Source of the DNA: Antedon mediterranea
Taxonomy: Eukaryota > Echinodermata > Crinoidea > Comatulida > Antedonidae
Direction: 5' to 3'
Length of the DNA stretch: 64,000 bases
Assembly (NCBI RefSeq): GCF_964355755.1
Contig: NC_092676.1
Coordinates: 29,895,871 to 29,959,870, forward strand
Shown: positions 44,178 through 56,200 of the stretch, one piece after another
How positions within the stretch are numbered: the stretch's first letter is position 1
How the letters are laid out: the number at the start of each line of letters is the position of its first letter
The notes under the pieces: generated by a model
What the model was told of the DNA's origin: nothing
The model's database searches: none
Seen by the model: only the letters and a program-made list of their open reading frames with translations
Made by a program: the position numbers and the translations under genes

Positions 44178-47100
44178 ATGGCCGTTCTACTTGAAACAAC
44201 ACTTGGTGATATAGTGATTGATCTTTATCCCAAAGAAAGACCCAGGTGTAAGTATTTATTACGAACGATGTTTGCTAGGCTAGCTAGGTACAGAGAGGAA
44301 GAGACAGGAAAAAAGGTTTAGAGCAGACGATCTTTACCATGCGGACGATCGGGCCCAAAAAACCGTTCATAGTAATCTACGCCCGGTAGTGCCCGGTAGC
44401 CTTGCATGATATTTAAAGTAGATCTTATTAACAATTATTAGTGGTAAAGTTAACTAATATATATTTCTTTCCGGAAACAATTTAAAATCAGTTAAAATAT
44501 ACTTTTCATTCAAACGCTACAAATCATCACTTTTTATCACAGAGGGCGGTCTTCTGTTTCGGATTAAACTTACTATTTTGACAGTTTTTCACATTAAAAA
44601 CGTATTTTCAAAAAACGTACTAAAACGTAATAAATTTCAAATTAGCATTAAATATAATTTTAGAATATACTTGAGACAATTTTATATCTATTCTTAATTA
44701 TCATATCAGGTGTAGAATGACCCGCAAAAAATTGCATCAATAAAATCTAGGCCTACCTAGGCAATTTAAATGATCGTAAAAAATAATAACTATTTTTGTT
44801 TTGTTTTAGGTTGTTTAAACTTTCTGAAACTCTGCAAACTCAAGTACTATAACTTTTGTTTATTTCATTCTGTACAGGTAAGTCATTCAAAACTTTTACA
44901 GATTAATTTATTGTCCAATTCCTCGGTGTTCTGTGTCTTATTCTGTTTTTATTTATTTCTATTTTTATTTATGTTAGCGTAATTTCATCGCTCAAACTGG
45001 TGACCCAAGTGGATCTGGAAATGGCGGAGAGTCTGTATTTAGGTAGGTTAACACTCTATCCACAATTTATTTGTTAATGTAAAGAATTGGAATTTAAAAA
45101 ACATAATTTTATAATTGGTTTATATTTTATTGCAGGCAGCTGTATGGGGATCAAGCCCGTTATTTTGAAATGGAATCAACGCCACGCATCAAACATAAAA
45201 AACTGGGAGCAGTTTCTATGGTAAACAATGGAGCTAACATGCATGGTTCTCAGGTAGCCCTAGACTTTTAGAGTTATACTACTTTTTAATTTTTTTATTT
45301 CATTTCCACAAACACAATCAATAGGCCACCAGTTGTGGCGAAAATACAGAAATGAGGTTCTCAAATTTGAACATTGTTCAAATAACAAATATTATAAAGA
45401 TCAATTAATTAATACTGTAATAATAATAAAGAAAATTATAATTATATAAGTGTGAGATTAATTGAATAAGTTCACATATACATTCGAACCACTTGATACT
45501 TTAATCTATTAGATTAAGTTTCAATATAATTTACTGTATTTGGATCTATGCTTAACAATCTATGTTTTTGTCTTAGTTTTTTATTACGTTGTCTGAGAAC
45601 GTTGATAGCTTGGATGGCATGCATACTGTGTTTGGAGAGGTATCAGAAGGCTTTGATATCATTACTAAACTCAGTGAGTCTTTCACAGACAAGGAGAATC
45701 GTCCTTATCAAGACATCAGGTATGGCTTAGCTAAATCAATTATTCTTCATCTAATCAGACTTTTAACAACCATTGAGCCCTAGAATTACAAGGTTACCTC
45801 AAATGCAAGTCTCTTCCAGCTATTGACAAACATAATGCAGTGGCATCATTCATCATTAACAATATTTAAATTATTGTAATATTTTATTTTGTTTTCTTTA
45901 GAATTAATCATACTGTGGTTTTAGATGACCCATTTGATGACCCTGATGGATTGACCTTTCCGGATCGGTCACCTGAGCCGACGAAAGAACAATTAGACGT
46001 ATGAAATTCACTTTGTAAACTAAACTGTCCAATCATCAATATAAGCTACGTTTCTATAAACTTGTATTATATTGTATAATGTACTACTGTAGAAAATATA
46101 AAAGAAATTAAATAATAATATGGATAAAGTTCAAAGTTCAAATTTATTGTGAAATACATAGTAATTGAAATTTGTATTCCAAGGTTAAAAAACAAGAGGT
46201 TATATTCATTCAAGAAACAAAACAATATTAAGATATATAAATTAAGATAATATAAAAGGTGAATACTAATGCTTTACATTTTTCTTGTATATAGAGTGGT
46301 CGAATAGCAGCTGATGAGGAAGTTGATAAAGACAAAGGCAAAACAGAAGAGGAATTGAAAGAAGAGTTGGAATCTAAAGAATCAAAAGCCAATGCACACA
46401 TTTTAGAAATGGTTTGAATCCATTTTTGTATTATGAATCACTATTACTATATACCTTCAAGTATAGTCTCAACCTTAAGTATAATCCTACCATAATTTAG
46501 AAAAAATTCAGACACAAAACTTTAGTAACCCATGGGTAATGCAATCCAAGTATAATCCCACCCACATTTTTTGCCAAATTTCGTACCCAGAGGACTAGTC
46601 AAATCAAATATTCTTTATTCATCAAACATAAAAATATACAACAATATATGAATACATAATATAAAGATGAAAAGGAAACACACAAAAACTCAAAAGGGCT
46701 TGATAAGTTGTGTCCCCCTATACTTGTTTTTTTTTCACATTTTACTTGTATTAAGTACATTCTTATGATCTGCTCTGCACATTCATTCTTTTAATGTATT
46801 TTTCAGGTAGGAGACATACCAGACGCTGATATTAAACCACCAGAGAATGTGCTCTTTGTTTGTAAATTAAATCCAGTGACAACTTCAGATGATTTGCAAA
46901 TTATATTTTCCAGATTTGGACAAATTAACAGGTAAATCATTTTGCACATTTGCCAGATGTATGTAAACATTAAGCATTGTGTTTAAAAACAAAACTCTGT
47001 GAATTTTAAATCAAATTTGTTTTTTTTTTTATTTGTACAATTTTCTGTTTTAGTATGTTTTCTCGAAGGGAGGTGCATAAATTTGAATAGATTTTTTCGT

Positions 47101-49527
47101 TAATGAATGAATCAGCCTGCTTGTATTCATGACATAACTATATTTCATTTAATCATGGCCAAACCATGGAGCTATAAAAATATAGCTCCATGGTCAAACA
47201 CAGTAAAATATAGCACATGGTTTGAAATTATTTTTGTTTTTTTTCAAAGTTACAGTAGTAGTACTAATTGCTTTGTTAATGATGTATGTACAGTAATTTT
47301 TAGTTTACCTTGCTATAAATAAGTGGAAAAATAAAATGTCTTTACCTTTCTCAGCTGTGAAGTAATCAAGGACATGAAAACAGAAGAATCTTTGCAATAT
47401 GCATTCATAGAATTTGAAAGGGTAAGAACTAGACATTAGTAAAAATATATTAGTTTAAGTTCTATTTTAATTGTCATTTCAGTCTGGAGTCTAAATAAAA
47501 TACAATTGACTTTTCCAGACTCTCTGACAAACGGAACTCTCCTAAAACCAGACTTTCCATGAGGTGTAAAAGTTCCAAAATTCTGTTTTATAATTAAAAA
47601 CACATTAAAAATTCAGACATTTAGATCAGCCCAAGACTGTCAGCTATTTTGCTTCTTATCATTTTCTTAGGTAGAGGATTGTGAGCAAGCATACTTCAAG
47701 ATGGATAATGTGCTGATAGATGACAGGCGAATACATGTTGATTTTAGTCAGTCAGTTGCCAAATTGAACCAGAAACAAAAATGTAAGCTTGTTGAAATAC
47801 CTTAGTTTGGAATAAATTTAGCAATTAAGGCCAACTCGGACAGCGTCGTACGACGAGTCATATCGTCAGGAGAAAAGTAAACATGTTTAAAGTTCTCCCG
47901 ACGACCTAAAAACTATGGCTATCTCAAGACGACTTATCTCGTCAGAATTCAACACAGACAGCACTGACAAGCCTTTCAATCTACCACTAAATATGGGTGT
48001 TTTTTTTTTGTGTTTTTTGCAGCTCAATAACTGATCTTTTTCTTTGCAGTTGTTGGAAGTTTTCCAAGTTCTTCAAAAGATAAACCAAAGCCCAGACATG
48101 AAGAAGACAGACAACCAAAGGTGAGTGTGTACTTACTAAATGGTTTGTGATGCGTGGAACGAGAGTGGAATACATTCAGAGATTAATGCTGTCAACACAA
48201 GATAACAGTAAATGAAAAACCGTAGCTTGTCCCACGTAGAATCTGAATCTATCCTCGGTAGAAACCGCCTGTCCCCTCCAAGTTTTGTGTAAATGGTCAT
48301 AAGGAATTATATAGATTCTATATATATTGGTCGTATTGGTCGTATTCGCGGTAATCTTAACAAGAAAACAGCTGAATTGATTGTACACTCATTTGTCACT
48401 TCTAAAATTGACATTGGTAATGCCTTGTTGTTTGGCATACTAAAATCTCAAATACAACGTTTGCAGCGCTTGCAAAATATGGCAGCTAGAATTGTAACTT
48501 GTACAAAATCAAACGCTCACATAACTCCTGTCCTGATGGATTTGCATTGGTTGCCTGTTCAACAACGTATTAAGTACAAACTTGCGTTGTTTGTATTCAA
48601 GATCCTAAATGACAGTGCTCCTGCTTATTTATCTGACCTTGTGGTTCGTTACGAATCATCCCGCAGAGGCCTACGATCATTGTCACAAAACCTTCTTCAA
48701 GAGCGTAGAGCGAAAAATCAGTGGGGTCAGAGATCTTTTTACGTTGCGGCCGCAAGTGTATGGAACAGCTTACCAGCAACAGTTAAATGCTCAACTAGTC
48801 TAAACAGTTTCAAGATCAACCTAAAGACGTCGCTATTCGCTGATGTTCTCGCACATTGTTAATGCACAAAGCGCCATGAGCGCCACATGGGTGGATGATA
48901 CCGGCGCTATATAAGTTTTCATTTATTATTATTATATTATATTTTTATTAATGTTACTATTCGTCTGTGTAAATTGGCCTGACAGCTGCTCTTGATTCTT
49001 ACCAGTACTTGATTACAATTCATTCAACCATTATTTTTGTTGTGATTTTACAGATTTCGTTGAGAAAACACGAATTAAGTGAATCCGACTCATCATCTTC
49101 ATCAGATGATGATAAACGCTTGAAAAGGAGACATAAGAAAGATAGAAAAGATAAACATAAGAAAAAGACGAAAAATGAAAACAGGGATTCTAAAAAGGAA
49201 AGAAGTCCTGATGATTATCAATACAGAAAAGAGAGGGATAGAAAACAGCAAAGAAGAAGGAGTAGGATTCGCAGTATGGATTATGAGAGAGGCCCTAGAC
49301 ACAGAAGCAGAGAAAAAGACCACGTCAAGTCAAGAAGAGACCGGAGTCGTGACCGTGAGACAAAAAGAGATCGAAGTAGGAGTCGTGATCGAAATTCAAA
49401 AAGAGATCGAAGCAGGAGTCATGACCGCAAGACAAAAAGAGACAGGAGTAGGAGTCGTGACCGCAAGACAAAAAGAGACCGGAGTAGGAGTCGTGACCGG
49501 CACATCAGATATCGTGATCGAAGGTGA
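44178..49527 (+). CDS. PPIL4: Peptidyl-prolyl isomerase-like 4 (cyclophilin-RRM)
   Basis: Twelve exons: 44178-44247, 44810-44877, 44978-45042, 45136-45253, 45577-45719, 45902-45998, 46295-46411, 46807-46931, 47355-47421, 47671-47782, 48050-48120 and 49054-49527. They give 508 residues (human 492). A cyclophilin domain (about 1-165; starts [18 protein letters not shown]) is followed by an RNA-recognition motif (about 240-320; RNP2 LFVCKL, RNP1 LQYAFIEF) and an Arg/Ser/Asp-rich tail. PPIL4 is a nuclear, splicing-linked protein with possible prolyl isomerase activity. The cyclophilin part has [20 protein letters not shown]. The tail carries four near-identical 36-bp units ([12 protein letters not shown] type), an expansion relative to the rest of the tail. 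Intron 11 holds a LINE fragment. A polyadenylation signal is near 49771. Confidence 0.96.
46125..46260. repeat. Interspersed repeat in PPIL4 intron 6
   Basis: Related to 35036-35130: the shared core is GAAATTTGTATTCCAAGGTT or close. A similar AT-rich tail (TTCTTTATTCATCAAACATA) occurs at about 46608. The type is not assigned. Confidence 0.4.
47163..47194. repeat. Small hairpin ACCATGGAGCTATA / TATAGCTCCATGGT
   Basis: Perfect 14-bp arms around a four-base AAAA loop, in PPIL4 intron 8. Belongs with the hairpins at 18722 and 58836. Confidence 0.9.
48293..48945 (+). mobile_element. CR1/L2-type LINE 3' fragment in PPIL4 intron 11
   Basis: An open frame of 189 residues without stops carries the reverse-transcriptase C-terminal block: [51 protein letters not shown] and [10 protein letters not shown]. 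The 3' end GGCGCTATATAAG followed by ATTATTATTA is typical of CR1/L2 elements. It is 5' truncated, and the intact frame suggests recent insertion. Confidence 0.88.
49375..49500. repeat. 36-bp coding repeat in the PPIL4 RS tail
   Basis: Units like AGTAGGAGTCGTGACCGCAA plus GACAAAAAGAGA repeat every 36 bp, about 3.5 times, encoding 12-residue RS/RD blocks in frame. Confidence 0.85.
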
Positions 49528-50268
49528 TGTACTGGCAATTATAGATTAAGAGGGGAGGGGAATACAATCTAAGATTGTAATGCTATTTTTTATTTAATTA
49601 TAGAATGACAAGGCTACAAAAAAACATCAAAATTAAATCATATTTATTTATTTTTATTTTTCTAATTGATAAAAAAATACACTACTAAAATTAAACACAG
49701 TACAGTACTTCCTTCCTGTTGAAGGAATTGCAATTGTAATCACGAGATGATTACTTATATTTATAATGCAAATAAAATAAATTTACTGTTATCCATTTAC
49801 CCTGAGAGTTATCGGTCCCATAGTCTAGGTTCTAAGACCGAAATCTATCAGTCCCCATATCACACCATATAAATTGATGGATATCGGAAATAAAAGTTGG
49901 TTAGATGCGGTCGGTATAAACCTAAATATATCCATAACATGGATGAAATATAGGTTGTAACTTAGAAATTAGTGACGTACCCTGTACCTTTATAAAAATA
50001 AATAACTGCTTAATAAAAAATATTTACAAGAATTTTAGCACTGAAATTCTTTTAAAAAAAACAGCTATTAACAAGGCTTGCTACTACTGTCCAAATAAAC
50101 TAATACAGTATAAAATACTGAATGACAATACGTGAAAATATGTAAAATTATTTTTAATTCTCAAGGATTTTTTAAATAATTGATTTCCTGTAACAACTCT
50201 AACTGTCTAGCCACTTTTATATGAAATAAACACAATAACCCCTAGCCCCTTTTATATGAAATAAATTA
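49528..50268. other. Tail-to-tail spacer between PPIL4 and UST
   Basis: Contains the 3' ends of both genes, with AATAAA near 49771 for PPIL4. It is AT-rich, with no gene and no element with readable ends. Confidence 0.6.
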
Positions 50269-53200
50269 CTATTTGGTCGTTCCAATACCAAGTTGACTTT
50301 TTAATTGTTCGAAGCGTTCCTTGATAAAATGGTAAAATTCATATTCTAATGACATCTGCTGCATGAGTACAGCGTGCACCTCTGGAGACGGAGACTCTTT
50401 GTAATTTGTCATCGTTGATGAACGATTACGTGAATATGTGTTACCTAAATTTGAAAATGGATCATTGTTATAAATGTGTATTCAAAATATATACTTAAAG
50501 ATATGTCTCCCTGGAAAGTTTTTTCTTTTTTTCAAATTTTTTTTTAATATGCTCTATAATAGTTGTTCACTTTCACCAAAAATTGGATGAAAAAAAAGTT
50601 CCTGTATTTTCCTGAAAAACTGTAATTTAAAGCAAAAAATGGTCAAATTGGCTGCCAGCCAACAGGTTCTTAATGATTCATTTTAATACATTGTTTTCCT
50701 TTTTTTCTACGGAGATGATTAACTTTATTAAAACTACAAAATAACCTATTCAAAATCTGATTTTATTAATCGTCATTTTTCATGTTTTGTGGGACAATAC
50801 ACCTTTATAGTGAAACAAAGTTCTTACCTGGAGCCCTCATGTAATCAACAGCACCTGCAAAAAAACGAGGCAGCATTTTTTCTAAGACTGCAAATGTGTT
50901 TTCTAATTCATCTAGAATTCCCACAACTATAAAGTCACGTTCAACATTTTTCTTGGCAATTTCTAGGGGTGTTCTGTCTTGAAATCTTAATTTAAAAAAA
51001 AAATACATTCAGATGTTTTAAAATGGTACATTATACAAACTGTAAATAGAACACACTATGTCATTGGCAGTAGCAAATATACTGTACCCACTCCAGGGCA
51101 CAAACTCTTTCTCTTATGATACTAAATTTACTATATATATATATATGTTCATTTATATATTTTATTGGTCCTTTTTCTTTCCTTCTTTTGTTATTTCTCA
51201 TTTTTCGTATTTGTATCGTTCCCAGTTTTTAAATGTTGAGGGCCTCATGCATAACAGCCTCGGCTGTTTTGAGTCACCCTCATTAAACGAAGTTTAACAA
51301 AAATAAAAATTTGTGAAATATTCTTAAATATGTGTAATTTATATGAAGGTATTATTTTATTTAACACATTACCTGCATTGTGGACTTTGACCACAGAAAA
51401 ATGGTATTATATATTGAAGCTTGTTACGAGAACATTCGAATTTCTTTCTCAGAACACATTCATTTATAGTCTGAAAACAAGATAAAAATCATTTCATCTT
51501 ACAGTGTGATTAGGCACTTAAAACTATTTCTATAACTAAAGTTTAGAGGGTTTTAATAGCGATCAAAATTAAATACAGTTTGAACAGGGAGATTTAATTT
51601 AATTTATGAATTATCAAAATACTAAAGTATTCAATATAAAGCATAGTATAAATTATTTATTTCAATACATTGTACAATCCCTTCCCTGTACTAAAGCTCT
51701 GTCCACACTATCAAACGAAATATGATGTGCCCATATATGGACATGATGTTCCCATATCACTACCATATTTTTTTCTAGTTTGATAGTGTAGATAGATCTG
51801 TAGTGTACACCTTGCATTCTTTACTGTCTTTATGACAAAAAGCAATGACAAGGTACATAATGGCCACCCCACTGTTTACATTCTGAATGTAGCATTAAAA
51901 TGCAAGTACAGCAACAAGCAATTGTTTACATTCTGAATGTAGCATTAAAATGCAAGTACAGCAACAAGCAATTGTTTACATTCTGAATGTAGCATTAAAA
52001 TGCAAGTACAGCAACAAGCAATTGTTTACATTCTGAATGTAGCATTAAAATGCAAGTACAGCAACAAGCAATTGTTTACATTCTGAATGTAGCATTAAAA
52101 TGCAAGTACAGCAACAAGCAATTGTTTACATTCTGAATGTAGCATTAAAATGCAAGTACAGCAACAAGCAATTGTTTACATTCTGAATGTAGCATTAAAA
52201 TGCAAGTACAGCAACAAGCAATTGTTTACATTCTGAATGTAGCATTAAAATGCAAGTACAGCAACAAGCAATTGTTTACATTCTGAATGTAGCATTAAAA
52301 TGCAAGTACAGCAACAAGCAATTGTTTACGCCGTTTGTTTCATTACCTGGTATTTTTCTTCTTCTGTACCCTTAAATGGACGGGTACTCTTATCGTTCTT
52401 GCCGTCACCAAATCGCCTAAAGTAATATTGTGATGTAAATCTTTCAATAGGGTCACGAACTATGTTGATATATTTCACATATGAAGAGCTGAATCTATCG
52501 AAAAAAAGGGTTAAGAAAATTTAAATAAAATGTATTTGGATCTAGCGCCATAAGCAGATTCAGATTTGAATCAAATAACATTCAAACTTCTGTATCTTCC
52601 ATTTGATATATTCCAATTTGTTTAACAAAACAGCATCATCTTTTATTCCCATCAAAAGGAACAAATGAAGTGAATGCAGCTTCAGCAAATTTTAAAAACA
52701 CAAATTTCATTTACTTAGTTTACATTAAGTATTATTAATTGGCATTGGAAGAATACTTACTTGGTAAAATCAATGTAATGCAAATGTCGCTGAAATAAGA
52801 ATGGTGGGTCTACCTTCAAAAGAACACTCACAAGCAGATTCTAAAAATAAATAAACAATTTCATTTTTGTCGGATGCCAGTGTGTATTATAATTTAACTT
52901 GTGGAAAAGTTTCATCGGATTTTAATAAAATATAAAAAGGGTTCAGCAACTCTTTGTTTCATTTTAATACCAATTTTGTTACCATTATCTAACAGGTAGA
53001 CACTGAGCTTGCCTTGCCAAGATAGTAAAAGTCCTGTGATCTTATGTCTGGTCGCAACAAATACCAACAGTACTGTACATAATCTCTGCGGTGCACGGTG
53101 GCTGTTAAGGGGCTTGGCACTGATATCGCAGTCACATAAAGTTTGATAGTGTGGACAACAGGCGCGGATTTAGGCGGGGGCTAAACAGGCTTCAGAATAC

Positions 53201-56200
53201 AAACCTATTTAGCGCCCCCTAATGTCTAACGCTGGATCTGCCCCTGGACAAGGCTTCAGAATACAAACCTATTTAGCGCCCCCTAATGTCTAACGCTGGA
53301 TCTGTCCCTGGACAAGGCTTCAGAATACAAACCTATTTAGCCCCCCTAATCTCTAACGCTGGATCTTCCCCTGGACAAGGCTTCAGAATACAAACCTATT
53401 TAGCCCCCCTAATCTCTAACGCTGGATCTGCCCCTGGACAAGGCTTCCGAATACAAACCTTCTTTTCCTCTGATGTACGGGTTTGGTTATAAATAACCGA
53501 GTTGATCATGTTGTATTTGTTAACCTTGGCTAAATGTTTGAAAACGTCCAACACTGACCGACTTCCACATTTACCAACACGATTAAAAATAATACGTTGA
53601 GCCTGAAAGGTGATAAAATATTAAGGAATATGTTACAGTAAGTGTAGTGATGTTACATTACTTAATTCACTCAAACTTAGCAACTTTTGGTATTAATTAT
53701 AGATAGTATAGAATCCAGTATAACCACAATGTAAGTAGATAACTTAGTTTTCTATCTTGTTAATGATTTTACTTTTTGATTTAATAGAGTTGTTTTGATA
53801 TTTGTGTTTCTGTTAATGTTTTATCTTTGTACGAGACAAGCACAATTATTTCCACTTGTTCTGTGCACGAAATAAATTGTAGAAATATCTGGTAGAACAT
53901 TTGTTTTGTTGTCACAAGCACTTTACGTATAACCCTTTCAAATCGTCTAGCAAAACATCTCAGGAGTTTACACACCATGGCCGCAACACTCTGGTATAAT
54001 TATGCTAGATAGCATAATATTGACCCATCTGCCATCTAGCATTTATGCTAGACATAATTTTAGAAAATCTGGCATAATTTTGTGCTGCCACCTAGCATAA
54101 TTTAATTTCAAATGCTGGCCACACTGATTACACCTGCATTTTGTATGGGGTGCACTCAGGTGTAAGTAAACTCCAGCGTTTCCCTAGGCATGTGACAGGG
54201 TATTTATTAGTTATAACATTATTTTATTCTAACTTTTTAAAAGTAAAACCAATAATTGAAAACAGATAACAATATCATAACAGCATCCTCACCGTTGTAT
54301 CTTCCCAGTTGCCATATAAGGGTAATTTTTCAACTCCTTCCTTAGTTTCGTTCCAGTCGTATAACCATTTCTTTTTTCCAACAATTACTTTATCTGGTTT
54401 ACTTAGTATAGTGTTTACTGGTGGTTCAACAACCTTTTTATTTTCATTTACAACGTTTCCAACTACTTCTGTTGACTTGTTTTGTGAAACTTTGTTAGTT
54501 TCTTCAAAAACATTCTTTCCTTCATCTTGAAAACCCATAATTTTTCGCTCTGAAAAAAAAATAATCTTCATTCGTTGAAAAATAAAATTCAGTAAATAGA
54601 GTACATTATTAGTAGATGGAGTGGAGTTGTAGCTTGGTGGTTATGATGCTTGGTTACCATTTCAAGGTCCTGGGTTCAAGTCCTGTCATGTGTCAGGATT
54701 TTTTATAATGACAAATTAAAACTCTACTTCCAAAGACTACGAAAGCCCATTAATGCCATTTTAAGTATATGTTTTTCGAACGTAATCCGTTATAACGAAT
54801 TAGTAATTCGTTTGAACGGATTAATAATTCGTTTGAACGGATTAATAATCTGTTAATTACTAATTTGTTTAAACGGATTACTAATTTGTTCAAACGGATT
54901 ACTAATCCGTTCAAACGAATTACTAATTTGTTTAAACGGATTACTAATTCGTTCAAACGAATTACTAATTTGTTTAAACGGATTACTAATTCGTTCAAAC
55001 GAATTACTAATTTGTTTAAACGGATTAGTAATCCGTTCAAACGAATTACTAATTCATTCAAACGAATTAGTAATCCGTTTAAACGAATTAATAATTTGTT
55101 TAAACAAATTAATAATTTGTTTAAACGGATTATTAATCTGTTTGAACAAATTAGTAATTCGTTTGAACGAATTAGTAATCCGTTTAAACAAATTATTAAT
55201 TTGTTTAAACAAATTAATAATTTGTTCAAACGGATTACTAATTCGTTAGAACGAATTAGTAATTCGTTTGAACAAATTAGTAATCCGTTTAAACAAATTA
55301 CTAATCCGTTTGTAACGGATTCCTAATTCGTTTTAACAGATTATTAATCTGTTTAAACAAATTAGTAATTCGTTTGAACAGATTAGTAATCCGTTCAAAC
55401 GAATTACAACATATTCTTTAAATGGCACTTGTTGTATATGTTGCAATTGGTTTGAACGGATTACTAATTCGTTTGAACAGATTACTAATCCGTTCAAACG
55501 AATTACTAATTCGTTCAAACAGATTAGTAATCCGTTTAAACAAATTATTAATTTGTTTAAACAAATTATTAATTTGTTTAAACGGATTACTAATTCGTTT
55601 GAACGAATTAGTAATCCGTTTAAACAAATTAGTAATCCGTTTAAACAAATTAGTAATCCGTTTAAACAAATTAGTAATTCGTTTGAACGAATTAGTAATT
55701 CGTTTGAACAAATTAGTAATCCGTTTAAACAAATTAGTAATTCGTTGGAACGGATTAGTAATCCGTTTAAACGAATTACAACATATACTTTAAATGGCAC
55801 TTGTTGTATATGTTGCAATTCGTTTGAACGGATTACTAATTCGTTTGAACAGATTATTAATCCGTTCAAACGAATTACTAATTCGTTATAACGGATTACG
55901 TTCGAAAAACATATACTTAAAATGGCATTAATGGGCTTTCGTAAAAGACTTGTTATAAGACTTTGTTTATGTAGAGCATCTTATGTATATGTTTGTCTTG
56001 TGAACGGGATTGCTGCCTTTAAGGATAGTGAATGAATTCGCTTATGGTTATCCTTGGCAATTTGCCAAAATATTCTTTACAATTGTCACCTCTACCATAC
56101 AAATTATTTTTTGCTTTGTCGTCTTCATGCTTCACTACACGCAACGAACCATCTATTTGATTGTTTGACCGACCCGGGTATACATTATTACATAACACAG

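Noticed and set aside
49102-49549. Other-frame open reading frames over the PPIL4 tail
   Set aside because: They are by-products of the 36-bp repeat encoding the RS tail; the in-frame reading continues PPIL4 with correct splice phase.
51873-52322. CRISPR-like array of identical repeats
   Set aside because: The 50-bp units are contiguous, with no unique spacers, and lie in an animal intron; this is a minisatellite.
54617-54737. A tRNA gene
   Set aside because: A- and B-box-like words are present but the acceptor and anticodon arms do not close, and the same sequence occurs as an interspersed repeat at three places; it is a SINE head.
54750-55891. Several open frames of 100-178 codons on both strands
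   Set aside because: They are produced by the 21-bp palindromic satellite (seven codons per unit); the peptides are only repeats such as LNGLLIRSNE or KRITNLF and have no gene structure.
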